Shown: piece after piece, positions 1 to 8,252 of the stretch
Layout of the letters: each line of letters begins with the position of its first letter
Position numbering within the stretch: position 1 is the first letter of the stretch
Source of the DNA: Thioalbus denitrificans
GTDB taxonomy: Bacteria > Pseudomonadota > Gammaproteobacteria > DSM-26407
Direction of reading: 5' to 3'
Assembly: GCF_003337735.1 (NCBI RefSeq)
Contig: NZ_QPJY01000001.1
Span: 233,650-297,649, forward strand
Length of the DNA: 64,000 nt
Position numbers and translations under genes: made by a program
Notes under the pieces: model-generated
Database searches by the model: none
Seen by the model: the letters and a program-made list of their open reading frames with translations, nothing else
Told to the model about the DNA's origin: nothing

Positions 1-175
1 CCGGATCGCCGGCACGGTAGAGCACCTGGTGCGGGGCCAGGTTGAACTCTTCGATGGGCCGATGAATCTGGTCGAAATCCTTCTCCTCCAGCCCGGCGAA
101 GAGCACCGAGGTGCGTAGGCTGCAGTTCAGGCAGTCGGCCTCGCCGCGCCAGGCGGCTTTGGAGGTGATGCTCAT
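1..175 (-). CDS. Crp/Fnr-family transcriptional regulator, N-terminal part (cut by window edge)
   Basis: The first 58 residues of a minus-strand protein start at an ATG at 175 and run off the left edge. They read as the start of a Crp/Fnr regulator: a short N-terminal stretch with Cys15-x2-Cys18, then the beginning of the cyclic-nucleotide-binding-like barrel (VLYRAGDP near residue 57). FNR proteins normally have a third cysteine six residues after the second; here that position is Val24, so a classical [4Fe-4S] site is not obvious in the visible part. It is divergent from napF and shares the 250-bp intergenic region with two FNR/DNR-like boxes, so it may regulate nap or itself. The DNA-binding helix lies outside the window, so the subfamily cannot be named. 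Confidence 0.8.
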   Translation of the reverse strand, partial: MSITSKAAWRGEADCLNCSLRTSVLFAGLEEKDFDQIHRPIEEFNLAPHQVLYRAGDP

Positions 176-281
176 GGTCGGCGATGGTGCTCGCTGGTGA
201 CGCCTTGCGGGTGGCCCGAGTGCAAACATCCGGTCACCGCGAATCGTGTTGACATATGAGTATATCACCACAGATACAACG

Positions 282-295
282 TTGATCCAGATCAA
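282..295. promoter_or_regulatory. FNR/ANR-type operator (TTGAT-N4-ATCAA)
   Basis: The sequence is TTGATccagATCAA, a perfect match to the FNR/ANR consensus inverted repeat. It lies midway between the Crp/Fnr gene and napF. On the minus strand a TATACT at 259-264 could be a -10 element for the regulator gene, although the spacing (27 bases between centres) is not the ideal 31. Confidence 0.75.
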
Positions 296-330
296 GAACG
301 CATACAAAAAGTAGGTATTGGCGGGCCGGC

Positions 331-344
331 TTGATGTAAGTCAA
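331..344. promoter_or_regulatory. DNR/NNR-type operator upstream of napF (TTGAT-N4-GTCAA)
   Basis: TTGATgtaaGTCAA is the variant half-site combination often seen in front of denitrification and nap genes. It is 84 bases upstream of the napF start. A -10 placed for class II activation would fall near 366-371 (GAACAT), which is only a weak match. The same motif recurs before napC (7061) and the cytochrome pair (33686). Confidence 0.75.
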
Positions 345-427
345 TGGGTTAGCTGAATGCGATAGGAACATCCACCTTACCAGGACGACGCGGTCACTGT
401 TTACCACTCTGGGGAGAGGGCCGGTAG

Positions 428-970
428 ATGGGTGTTCAGCTGCACAGAAGGCAGTTCCTGCGGGGGGATTTCCGGTCACGGAATCACCCCCGGCGCCCAC
501 CCTGGTCTCGTCCCGAGTCCGAGTTCACCCACCTCTGCGACCGCTGTGGCCACTGCATCAGCCGCTGCGAGTCACGGATCCTCGTCAGCGGCAGCGGCGG
601 CTTCCCCGAACTGGACTTCCGGCACGGCGAGTGCACCTTCTGCGCCGCCTGCCTGGAGGCCTGTCACAGCGGCGCCCTGCGCCGCGCGCCGGCAACCGGT
701 TCCCGCCCCGCCCGGCCCTGGCACGCCGTGGTGAGCATCGGCGCCGATTGCATCGCCCGGCGGGGAGTGGAGTGCCGGGTCTGCGGCGAGCAGTGCGGGG
801 AGCGGGTGCTGCGCTTCCGCCTGCGTGCGGGCGGGGTGGCCCTGCCCGAGGTCGGGGCGGCGCCCTGCTCCGGATGCGGCGCCTGTGTCGCCCCCTGCCC
901 GACCGGGGCGGTGGAAGTCACGCTCACGCCCCTCGACGAACACCCATCCCAGGAGGTCATTTCGTCATGA
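428..970 (+). CDS. napF: NapF, ferredoxin-type accessory protein of periplasmic nitrate reductase
   Basis: NapF is a cytoplasmic iron-sulfur protein thought to help mature NapA before export. The 180-residue product has three regular C-x2-C-x2-C-x3-C clusters, at Cys37-47, Cys69-79 and Cys147-157. A less regular cysteine group at 108-123 (CRVCGEQC at 116-123) lies between them. Length is close to known NapF (about 165). The ATG at 428 opens the nap operon behind the two FNR/DNR boxes. Its TGA overlaps the napD ATG (ATGA at 967-970), so translation is coupled. Confidence 0.93.
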   Translation: MGVQLHRRQFLRGDFRSRNHPRRPPWSRPESEFTHLCDRCGHCISRCESRILVSGSGGFPELDFRHGECTFCAACLEACHSGALRRAPATGSRPARPWHAVVSIGADCIARRGVECRVCGEQCGERVLRFRLRAGGVALPEVGAAPCSGCGACVAPCPTGAVEVTLTPLDEHPSQEVISS

Positions 971-1227
971 ATCTCTGCAGCATGGTGCTCAATGCCAGGC
1001 CCGCGCAGGCGGCCGCGGTCAGGACCCGGTTGGAGGCTATCGAGGGCGTGGAGGTTCACGCCGTCAGCGATACCGGCCGCCTGGTCCTCACCCTCGAGCA
1101 CCCCGACCGCACCTATTACGCCGAAACCATGATGCAGATGCATAACGTGGCGGGCGTGCTGAGCGCCGCCCTCATCTACGAATTCCACGATGAACAAGAG
1201 GTCACCCAGAAGGAGGTGTCGCAATGA
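967..1227 (+). CDS. napD: NapD, NapA signal-peptide chaperone
   Basis: This 86-residue protein matches NapD in size and sequence ([20 protein letters not shown], then [19 protein letters not shown]). NapD is a small ferredoxin-fold cytoplasmic chaperone that binds the twin-arginine signal peptide of NapA and delays export until the cofactor is inserted. The start was set at the ATG at 967 because it overlaps the napF stop and gives a family-length protein; an open frame continues further upstream but only inside napF. The stop overlaps the napA ATG (ATGA at 1224). Confidence 0.93.
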   Translation: MNLCSMVLNARPAQAAAVRTRLEAIEGVEVHAVSDTGRLVLTLEHPDRTYYAETMMQMHNVAGVLSAALIYEFHDEQEVTQKEVSQ

Positions 1228-3725
1228 AACTGTCACGGCGCGATTTCATCAAGTCCAACGCCATTGCCGCGGCGGCCGCCGCGGCCGGCGTCACGGTTCC
1301 CGGTGCCCAGGCGCTGGCACAGGCGGCGGCGGATGAGGGCATCCGTTGGGACAAGATCCCGTGCCGGTTCTGCGGTACCGGGTGCAGCGTGCTCGCCGGC
1401 GTCAAGGATGGGCGCATGGTGGCCAGCCAGGGCGATCCCGACGCCCCGGTGAACCGGGGCCTGAACTGCATCAAGGGCTACTTCCTGAGCAAGATCATGT
1501 ACGGCAAGGATCGCCTCACCCAGCCGCTGCTGCGCAAGAAGAACGGCCAGTTCGACAAGAACGGCGACTTCGAGCCGGTCTCCTGGGACGAGGCCTTCGA
1601 CGTCATGGCCCAGAAGTGGAAGGCGGCGCTGAAGGACAAGGGGGACAGCGGCGTGGGCATGTTCGGCTCGGGCCAGTGGACGGTATGGGAGGGCTACGCC
1701 GCCTCCAAGTTCATCAAGGGCGGCCTGCGCTCCAACAACCTCGATCCCAATGCGCGCCACTGCATGGCCTCGGCCGTGGTGGGCTTCATCCGCGCCTTCG
1801 GCATCGACGAGCCCATGGGCTGCTACGACGACCTGGAGCATGCCGACGCGTTCGTGCTCTGGGGCGCCAACATGGCGGAGATGCACCCGATCCTCTGGTC
1901 GCGCCTCACCGACACCCGCCTGACCAAGCCGGGCTGCGAGGTGCACGTGCTCTCCACCTACGAGAACCGCTGCTTCGAGCTGGCCGACAACGGCATGGTG
2001 TTCGTGCCGCAGACCGATCTGGCCATCCTCAACTACATCGCCAATTACATCATCCAGAACAAGGCCTACAACAAGGACTTCGTGGAGCAGAAGGTCAACT
2101 TCACCAGGACCGCCACCGACATCGGCTACGGCCTGCGCCCGGATCATCCGCTGGAGCAGAAGGCCGCCAACGCCGGCAGCGGCAAGCTGGAGAAGATCAG
2201 CTTCGAGGAGTACGCCAAGGCGGTGGAGCCCTACACGCTGGAGTATGTCGCCGAGCTCTCCGGTGTCCCGGCCAAGCAGCTGGAGCAGCTGGCGAAGGTC
2301 TATGCCGACCCGAACAAGAAGGTCTCCTCCTACTGGACCATGGGCTTCAACCAGCACACCCGCGGCAGCTGGGTCAACGGCCTGCTCTACAACGTGCACC
2401 TGCTGGTGGGCAAGATCTCCGAGCCCGGCAACAGCCCCTTCTCGCTGACCGGACAGCCCTCGGCCTGCGGCACCGCCCGCGAGGTGGGCACCTTCGCCCA
2501 CCGCCTGCCGGCGGACCTGCTGGTGGCCAAGGACGAGCACCGCGCCATCGCCGAGAAAATCTGGAAGCTGCCCGAGGGGACCATCAATCCGAAGGTGGGC
2601 TTCCACGCCGTTCTCATGCACCGGATGCTCAAGGACGGCAAGATGAACTGCTACTGGCAGATGTGCAACAACAACATGCAGGCCGCCGCCAACATGAACG
2701 GCGAGAGCTACCCCGGCTGGCGGAATCCGGAGAATTTCATCACCGTCTCCGACCCCTACCCCACCGTCTCGGCAATGGCCGCGGATCTCATCCTGCCCAC
2801 CGCCATGTGGGCGGAGAAGGAGGGCGCCTACGGCAACGCCGAGCGGCGCACCCAGTTCTGGCGCCAGCAGGTGAGGGCGCCGGGCGAGTCGCGCTCCGAC
2901 CTGTGGCAGATCATGGAGTTCGCCAAGCGCTTCACCGTGGACGAGGTGTGGCCCGAGGAGCTCATCGCCAAGATGCCCGAGTACCGCGGCAAGACCCTCT
3001 ACGAGGTGCTCTACGAGAACGGCCAGGTGAACGCCTTCCCCCGGCAGCAGGTCACCGACGAGGCGGGCAACGCCTACGACAACGACGAGATGGAGCATTT
3101 CGGCTACTACGTGCAGAAGGGGCTGTTCGAGGAGTACGCCTCCTTCGGCCGCGGCCATGCCCATGACCTGGCGCCCTTCGACGCCTACCATACGGCCCGC
3201 GGCCTGCGCTGGCCCGTGGTGGACGGCAAGGAGACCCTGTGGCGGTTCCGCGAGGGCTACGACCCATACGTCAAGGCCGGCGAGGGGGTCAAGTTCTACG
3301 GCAAGCCCGACGGGCGCGCCAACATCATCTTCGCGCCCTACGAGCCGCCGGCGGAGAGCCCGGATGCGGATTTCGACCTGTGGCTGTGCACCGGCCGCGT
3401 GCTGGAGCACTGGCACTCCGGCTCCATGACCCGGCGCGTGCCCGAGCTCTACCGGGCGGTGCCCGACGCGGTGGTGTTCATGCACCCGAACGACGCCAAG
3501 AAGCGGCGGCTGCGCAACGGCAGCAAGGTGAAGGTGGTGTCGCGCCGGGGCGAGGTGCTGACCCGGGTCGAGACCCGCGGGCGCAACCTGCCGCCCGAGG
3601 GGCTGGTGTTCATGCCCTGGTTCGACGCCGGCCAGCTGGTGAACAAGCTCACCCTCGATGCCACCTGCCCGCTGTCCAAGGAGACGGACTACAAGAAGTG
3701 CGCGGTGAAGGTGGAGCGGGCCTGA
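1224..3725 (+). CDS. napA: NapA, catalytic subunit of periplasmic nitrate reductase
   Basis: NapA reduces nitrate to nitrite in the periplasm with a Mo-bis-MGD cofactor. The 833-residue protein, family length, begins with a twin-arginine signal (SRRDFIKS, residues 4-11) and an Ala-rich segment. The [4Fe-4S] ligands are Cys47, Cys50, Cys54 and Cys82 (CRFCGTGC and NCIKGY). Cys180 in NARHCMAS is the expected molybdenum ligand. The C-terminal part has the usual molybdopterin-dinucleotide-binding fold ([17 protein letters not shown]). It is translationally coupled to napD and followed by a strong hairpin before napG. Confidence 0.97.
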   Translation: MKLSRRDFIKSNAIAAAAAAAGVTVPGAQALAQAAADEGIRWDKIPCRFCGTGCSVLAGVKDGRMVASQGDPDAPVNRGLNCIKGYFLSKIMYGKDRLTQPLLRKKNGQFDKNGDFEPVSWDEAFDVMAQKWKAALKDKGDSGVGMFGSGQWTVWEGYAASKFIKGGLRSNNLDPNARHCMASAVVGFIRAFGIDEPMGCYDDLEHADAFVLWGANMAEMHPILWSRLTDTRLTKPGCEVHVLSTYENRCFELADNGMVFVPQTDLAILNYIANYIIQNKAYNKDFVEQKVNFTRTATDIGYGLRPDHPLEQKAANAGSGKLEKISFEEYAKAVEPYTLEYVAELSGVPAKQLEQLAKVYADPNKKVSSYWTMGFNQHTRGSWVNGLLYNVHLLVGKISEPGNSPFSLTGQPSACGTAREVGTFAHRLPADLLVAKDEHRAIAEKIWKLPEGTINPKVGFHAVLMHRMLKDGKMNCYWQMCNNNMQAAANMNGESYPGWRNPENFITVSDPYPTVSAMAADLILPTAMWAEKEGAYGNAERRTQFWRQQVRAPGESRSDLWQIMEFAKRFTVDEVWPEELIAKMPEYRGKTLYEVLYENGQVNAFPRQQVTDEAGNAYDNDEMEHFGYYVQKGLFEEYASFGRGHAHDLAPFDAYHTARGLRWPVVDGKETLWRFREGYDPYVKAGEGVKFYGKPDGRANIIFAPYEPPAESPDADFDLWLCTGRVLEHWHSGSMTRRVPELYRAVPDAVVFMHPNDAKKRRLRNGSKVKVVSRRGEVLTRVETRGRNLPPEGLVFMPWFDAGQLVNKLTLDATCPLSKETDYKKCAVKVERA

Positions 3726-3737
3726 GGCAGTCCTGAT

Positions 3738-3770
3738 GCGGGCCGCCGGCGCTGCACGCCGGCGGCCCGC
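3738..3770 (+). promoter_or_regulatory. Perfect 14-bp hairpin between napA and napG
   Basis: Bases 3738-3751 are the exact reverse complement of 3757-3770, leaving a five-base loop (ctgca). All but the loop is G/C with no T-tract, so it is not a classic terminator. Placed inside an operon just after the catalytic-subunit gene, it could protect the 3' end of napFDA mRNA or lower expression of napGHB. That role is inferred. Confidence 0.6.
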
Positions 3771-3784
3771 GGAGACGGAGAACG

Positions 3785-4660
3785 ATGAACGGTGGCAGTG
3801 GCGAGAAGGGCAGCGGCCATCCGGCGCAGCCGGGACGGCGGCGGTTCCTGGGAGATCTGGCGCGTACGGCCTGCGGAGTGGGCGTGCTGGGACTGGGGCT
3901 CGGCCTGCATGCCAGCCGGGCCAACGCCCTGCCGGCCGCCGCCATCCGCCCGCCGGGCGCCCTGCCGGAGGCGGAGTTTCTGGCCGCCTGCACCCGCTGC
4001 GGTCTCTGCGTCCGCGGCTGTCCCTACGATGTGCTGAAACTGGCGGGCCTGCTGGACGAGGCCCCGGCGGGTACGCCCTATTTCGTGGCCCGCACGGAGC
4101 CCTGCGTGATGTGCGAGGACATTCCCTGCGTGCCGGTCTGCCCCACCGGCGCCCTGGATCATGCCCTGACCGACATCCACGAGGCGCGCATGGGGCTGGC
4201 GGTGGTGGTGGACCACGAGGCCTGCATCGCCTTCCAGGGTCTGCGCTGCGAAGTCTGCTTCAACATCTGCCCGGTGCGGGGCAAGGCCATCACCCTGGAC
4301 CTGCAGCACAATGCCCGATCCGGCAAGCATGCGCTGTTCATCCCGGTGGTGCATTCGGCGGACTGCACCGGCTGCGGACTGTGCGAGAAGGCCTGCATCC
4401 TGGAGGAGGCGGCCATCAAGGTGCTGCCCATGCGGCTGGCCAAGGGTGAACTGGGCCACCACTACCGTCTCGGCTGGGAGCAGAAGGCCGAGCATGGCGG
4501 CAGCCTGGTGACGCCGGACCAGCAACACCGGTACAACCTGCCCGAGGGAGTGCGCTACGAGCATGGCGGCCGGGGGCTGATCATCGACGAAGGTGCGGAG
4601 TCGCCCTACTCCGACAATCCGCTCGATACCCTCAACCGCGGACTGGAGCCGGATCGATGA
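3785..4660 (+). CDS. napG: NapG, ferredoxin-type electron-transfer protein
   Basis: NapG is a periplasmic four-cluster ferredoxin that, with NapH, forms a quinol-oxidising route to NapAB. The 291-residue product has a twin-arginine motif (RRRFLG, residues 18-23), a hydrophobic segment and four cysteine clusters. The first two are C69-x2-C72-x2-C75-x3-C79 and Cys107-119. The last two lie around [12 protein letters not shown] and [14 protein letters not shown]. The start at 3785 follows a purine-rich ribosome-binding site. Its stop overlaps the napH start (ATGA at 4657). Confidence 0.95.
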   Translation: MNGGSGEKGSGHPAQPGRRRFLGDLARTACGVGVLGLGLGLHASRANALPAAAIRPPGALPEAEFLAACTRCGLCVRGCPYDVLKLAGLLDEAPAGTPYFVARTEPCVMCEDIPCVPVCPTGALDHALTDIHEARMGLAVVVDHEACIAFQGLRCEVCFNICPVRGKAITLDLQHNARSGKHALFIPVVHSADCTGCGLCEKACILEEAAIKVLPMRLAKGELGHHYRLGWEQKAEHGGSLVTPDQQHRYNLPEGVRYEHGGRGLIIDEGAESPYSDNPLDTLNRGLEPDR

Positions 4661-5577
4661 GCGGCGGAGGAAAAACCGGACTGACGGCCACGCTGAACCG
4701 GGGCTGGTGGCAAACCCGCAAGTGGCTGGTGCTGCGGCGGGTGAGCCAGCTGGGCATCCTGGGACTGTTCCTGCTCGGACCGCTGGCGGGCGTGCGCATC
4801 ATCGACGGCAATCTCTCCTCCAGCCTGCTGCTGGATACGGTCCCGATGACCGATCCGCTGCTGTTCCTGCAGATGCTGGTGGCGGGGTTCCTGGTGCCGG
4901 CCGGCACGGCGGTGCTGGGCGCGGCGCTGGTCATGGGCTTCTACCTGCTGGTGGGCGGGCGGGTGTTCTGCAGCTGGGTCTGTCCGGTGAACCTGGTGAC
5001 GGATGCGGCGGGCTGGCTGCGGTTGCGGCTCGACCTCCACGGCGGGATCAACCTTGCCCGCTCGACCCGCTACTGGATGCTGGCGCTGGTGCTGCTGCTC
5101 GCCCTGGCGACCGGGAGCCTGGCCTACGAGCTGGTCAACCCGGTCTCGTTGCTGCACCGGGGCATCATCTTCGGGCTCGGATCCGCCGCCTTTGTGGCCC
5201 TGGCGCTGTTCCTGTTCGACCTGTTCGTGGCCCGGCGCGGCTGGTGCGGCCATCTCTGTCCGATGGGCGCCTTCTACGGACTGGTGGGCGCGGTGAGCCC
5301 GGTCAGGGTACGGGCGGATCAGCGCGCGGCCTGCGATGACTGCATGGAGTGCTTCGTGGTCTGTCCCGAGCCGCAGGTGATCAGGCCGGCGCTCAAGGGT
5401 GCGGAGGCCGGGCGTGGCCCGGTGATCCTGGCCGGTGAGTGCACCAATTGCGGCCGTTGCATCGAAGTATGCCCCCAGGAGGTGTTCGCGTTCGGGCTGC
5501 GCTATCCCAACCGGGAGCGGGGGCAGGGGAGTGAAACGCGGAGTTCGCCGGGCCTGAGCAAGGGTGCGGCTACGTGA
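4657..5577 (+). CDS. napH: NapH, membrane ferredoxin / quinol dehydrogenase component
   Basis: This 306-residue integral membrane protein has about four hydrophobic helices (roughly residues 31-46, 68-99, 139-158 and 172-192). Two CxxxCP motifs (CSWVCP at 105-110, CGHLCP at 197-202) are characteristic of NapH. The C-terminal part carries two ferredoxin clusters (C226-x2-C229-x2-C232-x3-C236, and [14 protein letters not shown]). NapH passes electrons from quinol to NapG; NapGH systems often favour menaquinol or ubiquinol alongside NapC. It is coupled to napG and followed 29 bases later by napB. Confidence 0.95.
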   Translation: MSGGGKTGLTATLNRGWWQTRKWLVLRRVSQLGILGLFLLGPLAGVRIIDGNLSSSLLLDTVPMTDPLLFLQMLVAGFLVPAGTAVLGAALVMGFYLLVGGRVFCSWVCPVNLVTDAAGWLRLRLDLHGGINLARSTRYWMLALVLLLALATGSLAYELVNPVSLLHRGIIFGLGSAAFVALALFLFDLFVARRGWCGHLCPMGAFYGLVGAVSPVRVRADQRAACDDCMECFVVCPEPQVIRPALKGAEAGRGPVILAGECTNCGRCIEVCPQEVFAFGLRYPNRERGQGSETRSSPGLSKGAAT

Positions 5578-5606
5578 CTGGTAACGATTGAGAGGTGGAG
5601 GTGGCT

Positions 5607-6041
5607 ATGAAGAAACATATCTTGACCATACTCACGGGCGCACTCGTGTTGCTCGCTTCGGTGTCGGCGACCGTGGTCGCGGCCGAGGCGGTGGAATCGC
5701 TGCGCGGGGGGCTGTCCATCGAGGAGCAGAACCAGAGCTTCGAGCTGAAGCGGCAGATGACCGCGGCTGGCGGCTTCGACCGGGGCTGGAAGCAGCAGCC
5801 GCCGCTGGTGCCGCACAAGGTGGACAACGACCGCATTTCGGTGCGCGAGAACACCTGCCTGCGCTGCCACAGCGAGAAGAACTTCGAGAAGGAGAAGGCG
5901 CCCCGCATCGGTGACAGCCACTACCTCGACCGGGACGGCAACAAGCTCGATACCCTCTCCAGCCGGCGCTGGTTCTGCACCCAGTGCCATGTGCCGCAGG
6001 TGGACGCGGCACCGCTGGTGGAGAACACCTTCGGCCGCTAG
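5607..6041 (+). CDS. napB: NapB, diheme c-type cytochrome subunit of nitrate reductase
   Basis: NapB is the periplasmic electron-donating subunit of NapA. The 144-residue product has a Sec signal peptide (residues 1-26, ending AAEA) and two CxxCH heme sites (CLRCH at 84-88, CTQCH at 124-128), with His residues such as HYLD as candidate distal ligands. The ATG at 5607 is preferred over an in-frame GTG at 5595 because GAGGTGGAGGTGG lies just upstream of it. It is the last gene of the operon; a clear terminator follows at 6108. Confidence 0.95.
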   Translation: MKKHILTILTGALVLLASVSATVVAAEAVESLRGGLSIEEQNQSFELKRQMTAAGGFDRGWKQQPPLVPHKVDNDRISVRENTCLRCHSEKNFEKEKAPRIGDSHYLDRDGNKLDTLSSRRWFCTQCHVPQVDAAPLVENTFGR

Positions 6042-6107
6042 CGGCCGGGTTCCTGCACGGCTGCAGGATTGCAACAGGACCGGGACCCACTCCCTGTCTC
6101 CGAACCT

Positions 6108-6134
6108 GGGTGCGCCTCGGCGCACCCTTTTTTT
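6108..6134 (+). terminator. Rho-independent terminator of napFDAGHB
   Basis: An exact 8-bp stem GGGTGCGC / GCGCACCC closes a CTCG tetraloop and is followed by seven T residues (6128-6134). It lies 67 bases after napB. It ends the operon before napC, which in many species is its last gene. Confidence 0.88.
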
Positions 6135-6233
6135 GGATAAGGGATAAGGCGGGTGGTTTACTGCCGTTTTCCGTTTTCCGTTTTCCGTTTTCCGTGTTCC
6201 GGAATCACGGAATCACGGAATCACGGAATCACG
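6135..6233. repeat. Composite short-tandem-repeat element (GGATAAG)2-(TTTTCCG)4-(GAATCACG)4
   Basis: Two copies of GGATAAG (from 6135) are followed after a short gap by four perfect TTTTCCG units (6167-6194), one degenerate unit TGTTCCG (6195-6201) and four perfect GAATCACG units (6202-6233). The last GAATCACG contains the TGA stop of the minus-strand xthA (bases 6229-6231). A second element with the same two units in the same order lies at 40767-40830 and likewise supplies the stop codon of the adjacent minus-strand gene menC. Confidence 0.92.
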
Positions 6234-7002
6234 CCACATCGAAGTCCGCGATCACCGGGGCGTGGTCTGAGGGGCGCTCCCAGCCGCGCGGGGTCCGGTC
6301 CACCGTGCAGGCGCTGCAGGCCGCGGCCAGCTCCTGGCTGGCGAGAATGTGATCGATGCGCAGGCCGTTGTTGCGGCGGAAGGCGGCGGCCCGGTAGTCC
6401 CACCAGGAAAAGACGGCCTCGGGCTGATCGAAGCGGCGGAAGCAGTCCACCAGCCCGAGCGCGGTGAGGCGGCGGAAGGCGGCCCGCTCGGGCTCGCTCA
6501 CCAGCACCTCGCCGGCCCAGGCGGCCGGGTCATGGACGTCGCGATCCTCGGGGGCGATGTTGAAATCCCCCACCACCACCAGGCGCGGGTGGCGTGCGAG
6601 TTCCTCCTCCAGCCACTCGCCCAGCGCCTCCAGCCAGGCCAGCTTGTAGCGGTACTTGTCCGAGTCCACCGCGGCGCCGTTGGGCACGTAGAGATTGATG
6701 AAGCGCACCTGGCCGGCGGTGGCCGCCAGCACCCGGCGCTGCTCGTCGGGGAAGCCCGGGATCTCGGTCGCCACCCCGGTGAGCCCGGGGTCGCGGCTGA
6801 GGACCGCCACGCCGTTGTAGGTCTTCTGTCCGCTGTACAGCGCATGGTAGCCGGCCTCGGCCAGCTCCGCGGCGGGGAAATCGGCATCCTGCAGCTTGGT
6901 TTCCTGCACGCCGAGCAGGTCCGGGCCGGCCTCGGCCAGCCAGGCGACCACCTGGGGCAGGCGCACGCGCAGAGAGTTCACGTTCCAGGTGGCGATGCGC
7001 AT
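6229..7002 (-). CDS. xthA: Exodeoxyribonuclease III
   Basis: This 257-residue protein is an apurinic endonuclease / 3'-5' exonuclease of the exonuclease III family used in base-excision repair. The active-site motifs are present: WNVNSLR near the N-terminus, QETKL with Glu34, GDFNIAP in the middle and the C-terminal SDHAPV with the catalytic Asp-His. It is on the minus strand between the nap operon and napC, which is unusual. The stop codon is embedded in the neighbouring tandem-repeat element, so the last residues may have been altered when the array arose. Confidence 0.95.
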   Translation of the reverse strand: MRIATWNVNSLRVRLPQVVAWLAEAGPDLLGVQETKLQDADFPAAELAEAGYHALYSGQKTYNGVAVLSRDPGLTGVATEIPGFPDEQRRVLAATAGQVRFINLYVPNGAAVDSDKYRYKLAWLEALGEWLEEELARHPRLVVVGDFNIAPEDRDVHDPAAWAGEVLVSEPERAAFRRLTALGLVDCFRRFDQPEAVFSWWDYRAAAFRRNNGLRIDHILASQELAAACSACTVDRTPRGWERPSDHAPVIADFDVA

Positions 7003-7011
7003 CTCGATGTA

Positions 7012-7025
7012 TTGACCTCGATCAT
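7012..7025. promoter_or_regulatory. FNR/DNR-like half-degenerate box near the xthA start
   Basis: TTGACctcgATCAT differs from the FNR/DNR pattern at its last base. It is only 10 bp upstream of the xthA ATG and 36 bp from the better box at 7061. It could be a second site for napC or a chance match. Confidence 0.35.
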
Positions 7026-7060
7026 GAAAACCCGTCGAAACCCCCGCCCAATAACCCTGA

Positions 7061-7074
7061 TTGATTTAGGTCAA
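7061..7074. promoter_or_regulatory. DNR/NNR-type operator upstream of napC
   Basis: TTGATttagGTCAA repeats the napF-proximal motif exactly in its conserved positions. A -10-like TACCAT at 7096-7101 is centred 31 bases downstream of the box centre, the geometry of class II FNR-type activation (box at about -41.5). This supports independent but co-regulated transcription of napC. Confidence 0.75.
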
Positions 7075-7191
7075 TGTGGGGGTGCAGGGGGGTTCTACCA
7101 TCAAACTCGACCAGCCGGCACCGGGACAAGCTTACACCACCGGGTCCCGCCGTCATCCGGCATACCACGGCCCAAGGGGGAGGGAGCGATC

Positions 7192-7779
7192 ATGACACGG
7201 GTTGGCATGCAGAAAAGCGCCGGTTTCTCGGTAATTTCCGTTCTCATCATCGGCGTGATCCTGGGCGTGATCGGATGGGGCGGCTTCAACTGGGCGATGG
7301 AGCTCACCAATACCGAGACGTTCTGCATCTCCTGCCACGAGATGGAGGAGAACGTCTACCAGGAGTACCAGGAGACGATCCACTACAGCAACCGCACCGG
7401 TGTCCGGGCCACCTGTCCCGACTGCCACGTGCCGAAGGAGTGGATCCACAAGGTCAAGCGCAAGATCCAGGCCAGCAACGAGCTCTACCACAAGGCCATC
7501 GGCAGCATCGATACGCCGGAGAAATTCGAGGCCAAGCGCCTGGAGCTGGCCCTGCATGTGTGGCAGACCATGAAGGCGACCGATTCGCGTGAATGCCGCA
7601 ACTGCCACGATTTCGAATCCATGGACTTCATGGCGCAGCAGTCCCGCAGCGCCGATTATCACGACACCGCCATCGACAGCGGCCAGACCTGCATCGACTG
7701 CCACAAGGGTATCGCCCACCACCTGCCCGAGGGCTGGCAGGCGGCGGCGGAGAGCGCGGGGCTGGCAGGCAATCCCTGA
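7192..7779 (+). CDS. napC: NapC/NirT-family tetraheme quinol dehydrogenase
   Basis: NapC takes electrons from membrane quinol and delivers them to NapAB. The 195-residue product has one N-terminal membrane anchor (residues 12-32) and exactly four CxxCH sites: CISCH 45-49, CPDCH 75-79, CRNCH 135-139 and CIDCH 167-171. Length and heme spacing fit NapC/NirT. The ATG at 7192 follows GGGGGAGGGAG. It is split from napFDAGHB by a terminator, a repeat array and xthA, with a 190-base leader holding its own DNR box. It could serve another periplasmic reductase such as cytochrome cd1, but nap is the only partner visible. Confidence 0.9.
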   Translation: MTRVGMQKSAGFSVISVLIIGVILGVIGWGGFNWAMELTNTETFCISCHEMEENVYQEYQETIHYSNRTGVRATCPDCHVPKEWIHKVKRKIQASNELYHKAIGSIDTPEKFEAKRLELALHVWQTMKATDSRECRNCHDFESMDFMAQQSRSADYHDTAIDSGQTCIDCHKGIAHHLPEGWQAAAESAGLAGNP

Positions 7780-7942
7780 GCACGGGGGGCTCCCTTCGGG
7801 CGACTCGCTGAATGGGCCTCCAGGAGTGACGCAGCACACTGGACGGTTCGACCGGGCTCTGCCGCGGCCTGGCGCGCCGGGCGGATGGCGGGGATGGGCC
7901 AAGGGGGATGGGAGGCCGGCGCCCTCCCCTCCCCCTAACCCC

Positions 7943-7971
7943 TTGTGTTCCAATGAACCTTTGGCTATCAT
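7943..7971 (+). promoter_or_regulatory. Putative sigma-70 promoter for rpmE
   Basis: TTGTGT (7943-7948) and TATCAT (7966-7971) are separated by 17 bases, about 70 bases upstream of the rpmE ATG. The rest of the napC-rpmE gap (7780-7942) shows no gene or clear signal. Confidence 0.5.
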
Positions 7972-8041
7972 TCCCGCCCTTACCGCATGCGGTGCCCGGC
8001 ACAGGACCGGGTAGCGGCATCACTGTACGAGAGGCCTGATC

Positions 8042-8248
8042 ATGAAACCGGATATCCATCCCGCCTACAACGAGGTGACCGTCACCTGCAGTTGTGGCAG
8101 CGTCTTCAAGACCCGCTCCACCAGCAACAAGCCGGACATGCACATCGAAGTGTGTTCTGCCTGCCATCCGTTCTACACCGGCCAGCAGAAGATGATGGAT
8201 ACCGCCGGCCGCGTGGATCGCTTCCGCCAGAAGTACGGCATGAAGTAA
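8042..8248 (+). CDS. rpmE: 50S ribosomal protein L31, zinc-binding type
   Basis: This 68-residue protein is ribosomal protein L31. Cys16, Cys18, Cys38 and Cys41 (CSC and CSAC, the latter followed by HPFYTGQQK) make it the zinc-containing paralogue rather than the zinc-free YkgM type. It stands alone with its own promoter and a terminator-like hairpin immediately after the stop. Confidence 0.97.
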   Translation: MKPDIHPAYNEVTVTCSCGSVFKTRSTSNKPDMHIEVCSACHPFYTGQQKMMDTAGRVDRFRQKYGMK

Positions 8249-8252
8249 GCCG

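Noticed and set aside
631..1227. A longer NapD start at 631
   Set aside because: The extra part overlaps napF in another frame. The ATG at 967 overlaps the napF stop and gives a NapD of normal length.
1233..3485. A 750-residue minus-strand frame opposite napA
   Set aside because: It is antisense to a clear NapA gene, with no motif and no ribosome-binding site.
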